Assembly: GCF_051414055.1 (NCBI RefSeq)
Contig: NZ_JBLKNX010000017.1
Span: 73,913 to 137,912, forward strand
Length of the DNA stretch: 64,000 bases
Source: Halosimplex halobium
Lineage (GTDB): Archaea; Halobacteriota; Halobacteria; Halobacteriales; Haloarculaceae
Direction: 5' to 3'
Shown: in pieces, positions 8,694 through 17,720 of the stretch
Numbering within the stretch: position 1 is the stretch's first letter
Layout of the letters: each line of letters starts with the position of its first letter
Notes under the pieces: generated by a model
What the model was told of the DNA's origin: nothing
The model's database searches: none
What the model saw: only the letters and a program-made list of their open reading frames with translations
Position numbers and translations under genes: made by a program

Positions 8694-9239
8694 ATGGATC
8701 TCAAACAGCTATTCAACGACGACGACGCGGTGTCGCCGGTCATCGGCGTCATCCTGATGGTGGCGATTACAGTCATCCTCGCGGCCGTGATCGCATCGTT
8801 CGTGCTCGGGCTCGGCAACCAGGCCCAGCAGGGCGCGCCGACGACGACGATCGGTATGGAATATGAACAAGTTTGGGAGAACTCCGACTCCCCGAATCTC
8901 GGTGTGCTGGAAGTGACTCACGATGGCGGTGATTCCGTGAGCGCACAGGAGATCTATATCCGCGGTAGCGGGATCAATGACACCAAAAACAGCTACGACA
9001 ACACAGGAAGTGGTGACAACGACATGCTCGACGTGAAAGAGATCGGGAATGTCGGAGCAGTTCAACAGCGATCGACTGGTCCCTGGAACGGTACGGCAAG
9101 CGGCGAAGATTCGGCGATTGTCTCCGGTGACGAGACGAACGTCCCTGTCGACTCGAACTACGAGATCAGCGTCGTCTGGCAGGCTCAGGAGGGCGACTCC
9201 TCCTCGACGCTGAACGAGCAGAGCGGCCCCGACGCCTAA
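8694..9239 (+). CDS. Type IV pilin-like (archaellin-like N-terminal domain) secreted protein
   Basis: 181 aa. The N-terminus has a short charged leader ending in DDDAVSPVIGVILMVAITVIL, the class III (prepilin peptidase PibD) signature of haloarchaeal pilins, with the hydrophobic assembly helix at residues 14-40. The rest is a polar, Asn/Ser-rich, extracellular-type domain. It would be a surface filament subunit or a membrane-held adhesin. It is the only + strand gene between two modules and has its own promoter. GC is visibly lower than in the flanking operon. Confidence 0.85.
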   Translation: MDLKQLFNDDDAVSPVIGVILMVAITVILAAVIASFVLGLGNQAQQGAPTTTIGMEYEQVWENSDSPNLGVLEVTHDGGDSVSAQEIYIRGSGINDTKNSYDNTGSGDNDMLDVKEIGNVGAVQQRSTGPWNGTASGEDSAIVSGDETNVPVDSNYEISVVWQAQEGDSSSTLNEQSGPDA

Positions 9240-9539
9240 TTCGCGTCGCTCCTTTCGTTTTTATCGAGCGTTAACCCGATAGAGACATCACCATTAACGA
9301 GATCGTCCACAGCGTCGGTACACTGTAGGATCTCGACGTTGATTGTCCTTGTAGACACGTCCGTATCTGTTGGCTCTCGCCGGAGGTTGGAACGCGACGG
9401 GGCGTGTCGACGCCCGAGCTGGGGAAGGGCCATTCCGAAAGGTGGTCCAAGTGCTCTGGAGGACCAATTTCGCCCGCGAAGCAAGCCTTTCTTTCAACGA
9501 ATCAGGCGATGAAAAGCGCGTTCACGCCGCACACAGAAC
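9240..9539. other. Convergent intergenic region
   Basis: This 300-bp gap lies between a + strand and a - strand gene that converge. A T-rich stretch (CGTTTTTATCG, 9258-9268) after the pilin-like gene is a probable terminator. A short - strand reading frame (9236-9355, ending in an acidic 40-residue peptide from a GTG) exists but has no supporting signal. I see no RNA gene or clear repeat. Confidence 0.4.
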
Positions 9540-10235
9540 TTACCACCAGACGGCGTATTCACCGTATCGGGCCGTGACTGTCTCCGAACCGTCTCCGCCG
9601 TCGCCGTAGACCGTCACGCCGTGGGCGCGATCCTCGTTTGGCCGCTCTGAAATCGTTGCGTCGGGATCGTCGACCAACGGCTGTCGGTTGATCCACAGTT
9701 TGGACTCGGGTACTTCCCAATCGATGAGGATGCTAATATGGAATTCTTGGCGGGGGTTGTCCAACTCAGCCCCGAACGACGAGCCACTCAGTTGGACCGT
9801 CTCGGTTGTCCCGCTACCCTTATTGACTCTAAAGCGGTTGGTACCGCCACCGAGTTGGACACTCACAGTGTCGTCACGGTCGAAGTTTCCGAGGTTGTTG
9901 ATGTACCCGACTTCGGCCTTGTCGGTCATGTTCTCGGGATCGTTCCCGAGACCGACAAACATCTGAAGCAGGGTCTTGGCCCCTGTGCCCCCACGCATCG
10001 GGCGCGGGTCATTGTAACCCGTGACGACCCCCGCGTGCTCGTCGGTCGTTCCGTCTCCAGATGACAGTTCGATCCCCTTCCCCTGAAATCGGTTTACTGT
10101 GCCGTTTGTAGATGAGTTTGTGACAATGTGGTCGTATAGCGAGCCGCTGCTATCCTCTCCGAAGTAGAATTTGTGCTTCGGGGCAAGGTTGTACTTCTTA
10201 ACGTCGTCGACGTTGGGAACCTTCTTGAGCGTCAT
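9540..10235 (-). CDS. LamG/concanavalin-like surface or adhesion protein (putative)
   Basis: 231 aa, last gene of the long - strand operon. It is beta-rich, with repeated strands of polar residues, FHISILIDWEVPESKLWINRQP and a C-terminal EYAVWW. This resembles the jelly-roll of LamG/concanavalin-type domains found in adhesins and virus receptor-binding proteins. No signal peptide is seen, so it may be a virion or appendage component. The start ATG overlaps the preceding stop (ATGA). GC is lower than in most of the operon. Confidence 0.55.
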   Translation of the reverse strand: MTLKKVPNVDDVKKYNLAPKHKFYFGEDSSGSLYDHIVTNSSTNGTVNRFQGKGIELSSGDGTTDEHAGVVTGYNDPRPMRGGTGAKTLLQMFVGLGNDPENMTDKAEVGYINNLGNFDRDDTVSVQLGGGTNRFRVNKGSGTTETVQLSGSSFGAELDNPRQEFHISILIDWEVPESKLWINRQPLVDDPDATISERPNEDRAHGVTVYGDGGDGSETVTARYGEYAVWW

Positions 10236-10465
10236 TGTCCATCCTCCAGAACAAGATGGCCGTCTTCAGTGACGGCGAGATACCCCGCATTTTCCCCTGT
10301 TGGGACACTCGTAACGTCTGTGTAGGACGGGATTGTGAGGTCGTTGTTGATAACGCTACTGTCTGTACTGAACGAATCCGCCACCGCGTCGCCCAGCTCC
10401 ACGGGCACCTCGTTTCCGTCCTCATCGACTCCGACGATCTTGCCGTTCTTGTTCTTGAGTTTCAT
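10232..10465 (-). CDS. Small hypothetical protein
   Basis: 77 aa with a Lys-rich start (MKLKNKNGK), then an acidic body ending in DGHLVLEDGQ. No membrane segment. It resembles the short N-terminal or chaperone-like pieces next to tail or fibre proteins, but no family is recognised. It lies 5 bp from the preceding stop and overlaps the next gene by 4 bp. Confidence 0.55.
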   Translation of the reverse strand: MKLKNKNGKIVGVDEDGNEVPVELGDAVADSFSTDSSVINNDLTIPSYTDVTSVPTGENAGYLAVTEDGHLVLEDGQ

Positions 10466-10470
10466 TGTTG

Positions 10471-10764
10471 TCACTCGAAGTTGATTGTCTCTCCAGCGTC
10501 CCACTCCAGAACGCCGCCCTGTTCCCAATCGATCAGCTCTATCGACTGTCCCCAGCCGCTCACGACCATGCCCGACGGGATCAGCAGCGTCGACGAGTAG
10601 TTCGACCCGCCGCTGCTGCCGCCACCGTCGTCACCTCCTGGACCAACCGGACCGACCGTCGCCAAGTCCTCGCTCGAGGCCATGTCGCCGACGACCAGGC
10701 CCGCGACGAGGCCCGTGCCGCCGAGAAGGAGCGTCCGCCGCGTGATGCCCTCGTCGTCGGCCAT
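10471..10764 (-). CDS. Small Tat-signal exported protein
   Basis: 97 aa. The N-terminus has a twin-arginine motif (ITRRTLLLGGTGLVAGLVVGD) followed by a hydrophobic h-region. A Gly/Ser/Asp linker and a small beta-rich domain follow. Export of a folded domain to the surface is inferred. The ATG at 10764 overlaps the upstream stop (TGATG). A GTG one codon earlier is possible. Confidence 0.65.
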   Translation of the reverse strand: MADDEGITRRTLLLGGTGLVAGLVVGDMASSEDLATVGPVGPGGDDGGGSSGGSNYSSTLLIPSGMVVSGWGQSIELIDWEQGGVLEWDAGETINFE

Positions 10765-11027
10765 CACGGACCCTCCGTTACCGTCGACGCGATCAGCTCG
10801 ACGCCAGCACGGGCGAGGTCGACCGGCCCGTAGCCGGCGAGGCCGACGAGCATCCCGATCGCGAACATCCCGACGAACGTCTGGACCGGCCCGCGGCGGA
10901 TCGACAGCGGGATGCGCGCGCCGATCTTGCGCACGAGCACGACCGCTACCACCACCGCGGCCGCGATTCCGACGAACGCGGGCGCGCCCAGACCCGAGAG
11001 GCCGCCAGCAAGCACGAGCGCGGTCAT
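10764..11027 (-). CDS. Small membrane protein
   Basis: 87 aa with three hydrophobic stretches: residues 2-27, a central amphipathic GPVQTFVGMFAIGMLVG, and a C-terminal segment. Function unknown. The start at 11027 is set by overlap with the upstream gene stop (11024). Part of the membrane-protein operon. Confidence 0.6.
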   Translation of the reverse strand: MTALVLAGGLSGLGAPAFVGIAAAVVVAVVLVRKIGARIPLSIRRGPVQTFVGMFAIGMLVGLAGYGPVDLARAGVELIASTVTEGP

Positions 11028-11245
11028 GGCAGCGGAATCACCCCGAACACGAGGAGGACCAGCAGCACGGCCAGTCCGACGACCACTTTCGTCGGGACCT
11101 GCTGGACGATCGCCTCCTCGAGTTTGACCAGCCGGATGTACAGGAACGCCACCACGAGGAGCGCGACGAGCCACGCGACCAGCTCCGCCGCGGCGCCCAG
11201 CACGCCCTCGAGGGCGGCCAGCGGCTCAGGCAGCGCCGGGATCAC
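11024..11245 (-). CDS. Small membrane protein, two helices
   Basis: 73 aa with hydrophobic helices at about residues 16-38 and 52-70, separated by a charged loop (RLVKLEEAIVQQVPTK). The GTG start overlaps the stop of the 724-aa gene. Small holin-like or virion membrane proteins look like this, but no function can be assigned. Confidence 0.6.
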   Translation of the reverse strand: MIPALPEPLAALEGVLGAAAELVAWLVALLVVAFLYIRLVKLEEAIVQQVPTKVVVGLAVLLVLLVFGVIPLP

Positions 11246-13416
11246 CGCAGCCTCCCGACGGCTTTCTGAGCCGCCTGTGCGAGTCGCTTGTCGTTGCCCG
11301 TGAGCCGCAGCGCACCGTAGGCGACCGCGCCGACCAGGGCGATGCCGACGACCGGCGAGCCGCCGCCACCGCCGCCCGTCGGCCCGAAGCCAGCTCCGAG
11401 GTCGCCGTTCAGCGAGTTCGCCGGGTCAGTGTCACCGAACCCGATCTCCGAGAAGTTGAGCGAGCCGCCGTCGGTCGTGTTGGCCGAGCCGTTGAGCGTC
11501 GGCGGCTCCGGCTGCGGGTACGCCGTAGGCTGCGGGTAGTCCGTCGGCTCGGTCCCGTTCGGGAACGCCGTCGGCGACGGGTACGGCGTTGGTGCGCCAC
11601 CGTCCGGCGGCGTGATCCCGCCCTCGCTGGCGCCGTGACACCCGAAGTAGTAGCCCTTGGGCGAGTCGAACTCAACGAACTCGTTGATGCTGGTCCCGGC
11701 GTACGAGAGGTTGAACCAGATGTTCTCCGTCGACATCGTCGGGTCCCAGTACTCGACGAGGAGCCCGGTCTTCGACTCATTGGCGCCCGGGAGCGTGCAG
11801 GTTCCGAGCGCGGTCAGGTCACCGTCGCCTGGCGGCGTGCCCGGGATCGTCGTCGGGACCTCCGTTGGGGTTGTGGTCCCCTCCGGGTCGCAGACGCCCG
11901 AGCTCGCGATGCGCTCGGGATCGGTCACCCACTCCTCGAACGGCGAGGCGATCTCGAACTGGCCACGCGTGTTGTACTCTGTGGGGTTGACGCCGTCGAA
12001 GACGAACGCCGCCCGATCGCTCTCGACACCTACGCGGTAGGCAACGCTATCGTTCGCACGGGCGCCCTCGAGCGTCGTCTCGCCGTAGCGGTTGAACTCC
12101 GTCGTCGACGACTCGCCCGTGTACTCCGAGCTCGCCCAGGAGTTGTCCGCGCTGGTCGGATACGGGTTCCACGTCGCTTCGGCGCCGACGCCCTGGAACT
12201 CCGCGTCGCCCTGGTAGCAGACCGAGAGGCTATAATCCGTGCGCTCAGGCTCAGGGGTAGGCGTCGGCGTTGTTTCTTCAATGACAGTCTGCCCGTTGTA
12301 CGAGACACTCGCAACACCAAGATCACTCGAATCCGTCCCCCAGTCGTACCGAATTCTCCCAACTGATTTGAAATTATTCTGAGCAGAAATATTCCGTTCT
12401 TCTCCCAGTACAGTCCCACCTCTGGAGACAATTACATCGTATTCATTCTTCTCATACTTCAGACGGATGTCTATTCGATAATACTTCCTCTTGTCAAATT
12501 CTGCGATATATTTATTGCTTGCATTAATTGTATTTTCATATTCGAAGCCGACATCGGTTATTATATTCAGATTCTCGTTTTCGACGGTGAACGTGGGACT
12601 ATCGTACGAATTCACAGTCTCAAATGCAGCCATGTAGGTTGTGATTGTCTTAGGCGATGTATCGAGATTTTTCCCGAGAAGCTGTCCCTGTCCATTTGAG
12701 GAATTGCCGCGTGCAGTCCCATCAGATGCTTGCCATCCCCCACCGACGTTATCCCACTCTGAAAAGTCACCATCTGAGAAGTCATCTATGAGAACTCTTT
12801 CGGCAGCTTGAGCCTTCCCAACCGGTGACGGACCGGTATCATCGGAGAGCATAACGCCTGATAGCCCCGCGGTCGTTGAAAGGACGACTAACAACGCGAA
12901 TCCGACAACGCTTGCCGTTCGCACAACCGTCCAAGGAAGTGTTACTCGTTGAGCACCTGTGGCAAGGACGCTACGATACCGCAAGATAATCACGCTGCCG
13001 ACGCCCAGCAGACCAGCGCCGACGATAGCCCACACCGTCCGCATGAGCGTCGTCTCGGGTGCTCCGACCGACGCCAGTCGCCAGAGGTTGACCGACACGT
13101 CGACGACGCCGACCGCCGCGATCGTCCAGGCACCGCCTTCGGCCGTCCGCGGGTACCAGTCCGCGAGCCGACGGTAGGCGTCGAAGATGAGCCCGACGAC
13201 GACCATGGCGAGTGCGCCGGTCGCCGGGTAGCCGATCGTGTCGAACAGCCATGCCGCGACCGGGTTGAGTTCGACGGTCGCGAACGACAGTGCGAACGTT
13301 AGCACCAGCGCCGTCAGCGTCGCCGCGTGGGCCGTCCACTCCGCGATTCCGATACGATTCCGCCGCTCGGCGATGAACTCGCCGACCCGTTCCGTGATGT
13401 TGTGAATGTGTCTCAT
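11242..13416 (-). CDS. Large multi-domain membrane-anchored surface protein (spike candidate)
   Basis: 724 aa. Residues 20-185 contain five predicted membrane helices. Residues about 189-382 form a beta-rich LamG-like ectodomain starting at VLIDDFSDGDFSEWDN. A TPTPTPEP linker and a second, Cys-containing extracellular region follow. Another Pro-rich linker, a poly-Gly run and a C-terminal helix (SPVVGIALVGAVAYGAL) end the protein. This is the layout of an anchored spike. The LamG-like stretch has markedly lower GC than the rest of the gene. The ATG overlaps the preceding stop by one base (TAATG). Confidence 0.65.
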   Translation of the reverse strand: MRHIHNITERVGEFIAERRNRIGIAEWTAHAATLTALVLTFALSFATVELNPVAAWLFDTIGYPATGALAMVVVGLIFDAYRRLADWYPRTAEGGAWTIAAVGVVDVSVNLWRLASVGAPETTLMRTVWAIVGAGLLGVGSVIILRYRSVLATGAQRVTLPWTVVRTASVVGFALLVVLSTTAGLSGVMLSDDTGPSPVGKAQAAERVLIDDFSDGDFSEWDNVGGGWQASDGTARGNSSNGQGQLLGKNLDTSPKTITTYMAAFETVNSYDSPTFTVENENLNIITDVGFEYENTINASNKYIAEFDKRKYYRIDIRLKYEKNEYDVIVSRGGTVLGEERNISAQNNFKSVGRIRYDWGTDSSDLGVASVSYNGQTVIEETTPTPTPEPERTDYSLSVCYQGDAEFQGVGAEATWNPYPTSADNSWASSEYTGESSTTEFNRYGETTLEGARANDSVAYRVGVESDRAAFVFDGVNPTEYNTRGQFEIASPFEEWVTDPERIASSGVCDPEGTTTPTEVPTTIPGTPPGDGDLTALGTCTLPGANESKTGLLVEYWDPTMSTENIWFNLSYAGTSINEFVEFDSPKGYYFGCHGASEGGITPPDGGAPTPYPSPTAFPNGTEPTDYPQPTAYPQPEPPTLNGSANTTDGGSLNFSEIGFGDTDPANSLNGDLGAGFGPTGGGGGGSPVVGIALVGAVAYGALRLTGNDKRLAQAAQKAVGRLR

Positions 13417-13694
13417 TAGTGGATGAACTCCGCGATTTGGTTAGCGAGCGATCCGAGACTCCCGCCGTCGACGACGCCGGTCGCCATGCCGCCGACGAAC
13501 AGCACCAGCACGACGAACCCGATCAGCGAGCCGACGCGAGCCCACCGCGCCAGGACGACGAACGCGTCGGCCGCCTCCCGGAGATACCACAGGCCAACGA
13601 CGACCGTCGCCAGCGCGCCGACTGCCAGGCCGTTGAGTCCGACCACGTCGACCAGCAGCTCAAGCGCGCCTGCGACGAGCTCGCGAATTAACAC
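13416..13694 (-). CDS. Small membrane protein
   Basis: 92 aa with hydrophobic segments at residues 5-40 (two short helices) and 52-72. No motif is recognised. It opens the distal half of the operon after a 172-bp gap and is coupled to the 724-aa gene. Confidence 0.6.
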   Translation of the reverse strand: MLIRELVAGALELLVDVVGLNGLAVGALATVVVGLWYLREAADAFVVLARWARVGSLIGFVVLVLFVGGMATGVVDGGSLGSLANQIAEFIH

Positions 13695-13866
13695 GCGCGA
13701 ACACCTCCGAGACGCGCGCCCCCGCGGGGGGACCCCTGCGATCCCATCTGATACGCGCGCGCGGTAGTGTGCGCGGCCGGCCGGCGCGAGCGCGTCGTTG
13801 ACGCCCGATCGCCGCCGTCGACCCCAGGGTTTTCCTGTCGAGTTTTTTCAAAAATCGAAGCGAGCA
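13695..13866. other. Gap inside the membrane-protein operon
   Basis: This is the only sizeable break in the - strand gene string. Next to the ATPase stop is a TTTTTTCAAAAA palindrome (13844-13855), which could act as a weak terminator or, for the distal genes, an AT-rich promoter element. Strongly GC-rich alternating GCGC runs occupy 13700-13795. Confidence 0.35.
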
Positions 13867-15030
13867 TTAGCGCCCCACCTCGATTTTGAGTTTATAAGCG
13901 GTCGGTGCCGGCACGTCCTTCCAGCGGAAGGGCTCGAAGTGAGTCTCGTTGTACATGAGCGCCTTCCCGATCTCGTACTCGTCGGTGACCTCGCGGTCCA
14001 TCGGGACGCTTTCGAAGCCGACCACGTCCGACGCCGTCGTCGGGTTCGCCGTGCCCGGCATCTGGATGCGCCAGCGGATCTTGTGCCGGATCGACTGGTG
14101 GATATCGACCTCCGAGTGACCGAACAAGAAGATCGACAGCCCGAACTTCCGGGCATCGACCCACATGTCTTTCAGCAGTTCGACCTTCTGGTACGTGCCG
14201 AACTGGTCTTTCTGGGCCGACTGCGGCGCGATGTCGCCGATCTCGTCGCAGATCCACGTCGTCCAGTGGTGCGGCCCGTGGTTCACGCGAGCGAGCGCCC
14301 AGGCGAACCACCAGTGGCTCGCCGGGTCCTCCTCGGCGAACAGCGTGTCCCGCTTCGGCGGCGTGTCGTACTGTTTCTCGTCGTCGCGGTCGAGTACCTC
14401 CTGGCAGCCGCGGAGTAGCGGGTCCGGGTAGACGACGTGGAATGTCCCCTGGTCCAGCTGGCGATTGAGGTCGACCGGGTCGGAGTACCGGCGCACCTCG
14501 CGGACGATCTCCTCGAGGTCGTCGACGCCGAGTTCGACCGCGGGCTCGGTCGGGTCCTTGGACTCCAGGCGCGCGGTGACCGGCACGCCCTTCGGGAGAC
14601 ACAGCACCGTCCAGGGCGCCAGCGCCAGCCACTCCGACCGGCTCGACGAGCCGCGCCAGACGACCTTTTCGTCGTTCGCTTCGAGCTGGCGAATCGCGAC
14701 GTAGCAGCCCAGTGTCGACTTGCCCTTGCCGGGCTTGCCACGAGCCAGGAAGTCCGTCCCGCCCGCATCGCGATCGCGGCCGGCGTCCCAGGCGTGCTCC
14801 CAGCAGTTGGGGATCACGTCCTCGTAGTCGAAGCGCTCGGGCTCCCACCGTGGGATCCCGAACGCCTCGCGCATGTGTCGCGCGTCCGTCCATCGCGAGG
14901 CGTTGCCCGTCGCCTGGTAGGTCGTCCGGACCGGCTCGTCGAACTGGTCCAGAACCTCGCGGGCCGTCTCCTCGTCGGCGAGGTCCTCGTCGCCCCAGTC
15001 GATCGTCTCCTCGTGGTCCAGCGAACTCAT
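13867..15030 (-). CDS. P-loop ATPase, HerA/FtsK-like (possible packaging or DNA-transfer motor)
   Basis: 387 aa. The Walker A GKPGKGKST is at about residues 97-105. A Walker B-like TTWICDEIGD is at about 270-279. The following segment, ARKFGLSIFLFGHSEVDIHQSIRHKIRWRI, matches the post-Walker-B layout of HerA/FtsK/Zot-type motors. There is no signal peptide. It is the only ATPase in the operon and is the best candidate for the energy source of genome packaging, extrusion or assembly. The ATG at 15030 overlaps the stop of the upstream gene. Confidence 0.7.
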   Translation of the reverse strand: MSSLDHEETIDWGDEDLADEETAREVLDQFDEPVRTTYQATGNASRWTDARHMREAFGIPRWEPERFDYEDVIPNCWEHAWDAGRDRDAGGTDFLARGKPGKGKSTLGCYVAIRQLEANDEKVVWRGSSSRSEWLALAPWTVLCLPKGVPVTARLESKDPTEPAVELGVDDLEEIVREVRRYSDPVDLNRQLDQGTFHVVYPDPLLRGCQEVLDRDDEKQYDTPPKRDTLFAEEDPASHWWFAWALARVNHGPHHWTTWICDEIGDIAPQSAQKDQFGTYQKVELLKDMWVDARKFGLSIFLFGHSEVDIHQSIRHKIRWRIQMPGTANPTTASDVVGFESVPMDREVTDEYEIGKALMYNETHFEPFRWKDVPAPTAYKLKIEVGR

Positions 15031-15803
15031 GCGAACTTCGCCTCCGTTCGTTCGGTGCCCTCGTCGGCGACCTCGCTCGCCCGGCCCGACAGCACCCGCA
15101 CGCCGGCGCGGTAGTACGGGAGCAAGTGGTGAGCGGCGAACAACCGGCGAGCGCGCTTGTCCTCCGGCGTCTCGCCGAGCATGACCGACGCCGTCGACTC
15201 CTCGTCGTAGACGCGCGTCACCCACTCCTCGTCGAGCTCGCCGTGGGTTGCCAGCAGGAGATCGTGCGACCACTCGAGCAACTCGCTGCGGTCGTCGAAG
15301 CCCTCCAGGAGCGAGTCGAGCGCCCGCTGCTGCCATTGCTCCAGCTCGGAGAGTTCCGGCCGCATCGCGACGAAGCGCTGGCGCTTGGGGTTGTGCGCGT
15401 CGCCGTCACCGGCGGCGTCCGCGTAGTCCGTCGCGTCGCGGCGGAGCCGCCGGAACGCCTTCCGGTGGGCCGGCGTGACGTAGTGGGCGACGAGGTGCTC
15501 GCGGGTCCGCTCGGCGACCTCGTCGTCGAGCCCCCGCATGCGGCCCCGTCGCGCCGACGGCTCGAGCATGGCTGCCAGGAGTACGCCCTGCTGGCCGCGG
15601 AACTGCCGCGCGAAGTCGCTGTACACGCGCTTGTCGATCGTCCCGAGCGTCCGGATCGTCACCTCCTGGAGCCACTCGAGAGCGCGCCCTTCCGAGCGGA
15701 GCCCGCCGAGGAGTTCGTCGACGCGCTCGCGAACGTCCTCGGAGAGCGTCACGAGTGCCGGTCGGAACGGGTCCGGCTCCTCGCGCGGGTTAGTCGTCGT
15801 CAC
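15027..15803 (-). CDS. Hypothetical helical soluble protein
   Basis: 258 aa, largely alpha-helical, charged, without membrane segments or known motifs. Placement between the large membrane protein and the ATPase suggests it works with one of them. I chose the GTG at 15803 because GGGAGG lies 8 bp before it. A GTG three codons upstream is also in frame. It overlaps the upstream gene by 14 bp. Confidence 0.6.
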   Translation of the reverse strand: MTTTNPREEPDPFRPALVTLSEDVRERVDELLGGLRSEGRALEWLQEVTIRTLGTIDKRVYSDFARQFRGQQGVLLAAMLEPSARRGRMRGLDDEVAERTREHLVAHYVTPAHRKAFRRLRRDATDYADAAGDGDAHNPKRQRFVAMRPELSELEQWQQRALDSLLEGFDDRSELLEWSHDLLLATHGELDEEWVTRVYDEESTASVMLGETPEDKRARRLFAAHHLLPYYRAGVRVLSGRASEVADEGTERTEAKFA

Positions 15804-17502
15804 TCGGGACACCTCCCTCGGAGGTCGCGCCCTCGGAGCTCTCGCGGCGCCGGTCGACGACCTCGCTGTCCTCGTCGTCCGACCGCGCGGTCGGCGCCGG
15901 GATCTTCTCGTCGGGGTCCATCATCTCCTCGAGGAGCGTCCGGTCGTGGTCTTCGACCTCCTCGTCGATCTTCCGCTGTTTCTGGACCCGCTCGCGGTCG
16001 AGTTGCTTCTTGGCCTCGTCGAGCGTCTTCGCGTCGTCCACGTCCTCCGCGAGCGCGAACATGCTCGCGACCGCGGTCCGGATGTGGACCGGCGCCGGCT
16101 CGACGTACGCCTCGCCGTTGACCGGCTCGGCCGCCCACGCCAGCAGCCCCCCGCCGAGCGTGCCGATCACCAGCCACGGCGAGACGCCGCCATAGTGGAC
16201 GCCGGCGCCGCCGACGGCGAACGCCAGCGCGATCGCGAGGTACGTGCCGATGTGCTCGCGGTCGAGCGGGGGCGTCTCGAGCTTCCAGCCCTCCGGCTCG
16301 TAGTGGAGGATCTCGTCGGCCTCGGGGTCGGCGACGAACAGTTCGTCCCACTTGGAGTTCTGGAGGTTGACCCGCGTCCGGAGCCGCTCGGCGTTGTACA
16401 GCCGAGCTTTCGCTCCGAACGCGCGAGCCAGGAACGGAAGGAACCCGCGGGTGATCACCGAGACCGTCCCGTCGGTCCCGCGGACGATCCGCGCGTCCTC
16501 GAGCTCGCCGTCGAGCATGTCGAACGCGTCGTCACCGGTCGGCGACTCGGCGTGGGTGAGCTGCGGCTGGAAAAACATGGCCTTCGAGACGCCCGTCGAG
16601 TACGTCTCGAGCATGACGATCCCGATGATCGCGACCACGTACGCCGACAGCACGATGTGAGCGTTGACGACCAGCGCGGCGACCGACTCGAAAAACATCA
16701 ACGAGCCGATCCCGGTCGCCAGCGACAGCCCGATCACCCACGGCGTCAGTCCGTAGCCCGGGCCGTCGCCGGCGCGGTCGATCGCCGTCTTACAGAGCGA
16801 GCCGACGGCGAATCCGCCGAGCACGATCCACAGCAGGAAGTCGACGATCACCGACCCGAGGTAGTCGCCGGCGCTGTCGATCTGCATCGGCTTGGTCGTC
16901 GCGAGACTCTTGTGTCGGAACGTCCACCGCGCCCAGTCCTTGCCCTCGACCCACATGGTCACGCGCTTCTGGGACTGGTGGTTCGGCAGGTCGATCGGGA
17001 CGGTCGGGCGACCGCGGTCGACGGTCACCTCGCGGGTGACGTGGTTGACGTTGGCCGCGTAGGGCTCGACGACTGTCGTGTTGCCCTCCTCGACGGTCCG
17101 GGTCTTCTTGTTCCAGAAGACCATGTGAACCGTCTCCTCGCGGTCGCTGAACGCCCACGTCCGGAGGTAAACGGTATCGCGGCCGAGCGAGTGGTTCGCC
17201 GGGAGGTACTCGCCGCCCTCGTCGCTGCCGGGACTGGCGAACACGTCGTTGGCCGGCCAGTACACCAGCCAGTACATGATGTCCGACGTGTCGCCCATGC
17301 GCACACTGTCGACGTTCTGGCGGACGCCGTTGCGCTTGAGCTCCTCGAGGGAGTACTCGCCGCCCTGGTCGCTGGCCGAGCTGGCCGACTGGTTGGCCGC
17401 CGCGGCCGCGCCGTCGACGGCGACCGTCGCGACGATCGGCGCCGCGACCAGCAGCCCGACCAGCACCAGCGCCGCGAGGGAAACGGTGGACGTGCGGGTC
17501 AT
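15790..17502 (-). CDS. Large polytopic membrane protein with extracellular domain
   Basis: 570 aa. Signal peptide at residues 1-36 (LAALVLVGLLVAAPIVATVAVDG). An extracytoplasmic domain of about 180 residues follows. Membrane helices lie at about 213-236, 250-305 (two or three) and 423-466 (two). A long charged, coiled-coil-like C-terminus follows (DEAKKQLDRERVQKQRK). The layout suits a membrane assembly platform or transfer-channel component. The family is not recognised. The start overlaps the preceding stop. Confidence 0.65.
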   Translation of the reverse strand: MTRTSTVSLAALVLVGLLVAAPIVATVAVDGAAAAANQSASSASDQGGEYSLEELKRNGVRQNVDSVRMGDTSDIMYWLVYWPANDVFASPGSDEGGEYLPANHSLGRDTVYLRTWAFSDREETVHMVFWNKKTRTVEEGNTTVVEPYAANVNHVTREVTVDRGRPTVPIDLPNHQSQKRVTMWVEGKDWARWTFRHKSLATTKPMQIDSAGDYLGSVIVDFLLWIVLGGFAVGSLCKTAIDRAGDGPGYGLTPWVIGLSLATGIGSLMFFESVAALVVNAHIVLSAYVVAIIGIVMLETYSTGVSKAMFFQPQLTHAESPTGDDAFDMLDGELEDARIVRGTDGTVSVITRGFLPFLARAFGAKARLYNAERLRTRVNLQNSKWDELFVADPEADEILHYEPEGWKLETPPLDREHIGTYLAIALAFAVGGAGVHYGGVSPWLVIGTLGGGLLAWAAEPVNGEAYVEPAPVHIRTAVASMFALAEDVDDAKTLDEAKKQLDRERVQKQRKIDEEVEDHDRTLLEEMMDPDEKIPAPTARSDDEDSEVVDRRRESSEGATSEGGVPSDDD

Positions 17503-17720
17503 GCCTCGCTCTCGATCTCCCTCGCTTTGTCGTCGAGCTCCCCGAGGCCGTACGTCCCGCCGGCGATCCCGACGAGCGCCAGCCCGAGCGACACCACGTT
17601 TCCGCTGGCCGTCGCGAGCCCAGCGGCGATCGCCGCCAGTCCCAGGATCCCGAAGGTGATCGCGGCCTCCCGGCGGATTTCCGGGCGGACGAGCGTCCGG
17701 AGCGAGTACGGTTCGCTCAT
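17499..17720 (-). CDS. Small membrane protein, two helices
   Basis: 73 aa. A short basic N-terminus (RPEIRREAAI) precedes two hydrophobic helices at about 18-37 and 40-58, then an acidic tail. Coupled to both neighbours by 4-bp overlaps. Unknown role. Confidence 0.6.
   Translation of the reverse strand: MSEPYSLRTLVRPEIRREAAITFGILGLAAIAAGLATASGNVVSLGLALVGIAGGTYGLGELDDKAREIESEA

Noticed and set aside
13660..13851. 63-codon - strand frame between the ATPase and the 92-aa gene
   Set aside because: TTG start, Arg-rich composition and no coupling to neighbours. It looks like GC-rich non-coding sequence.
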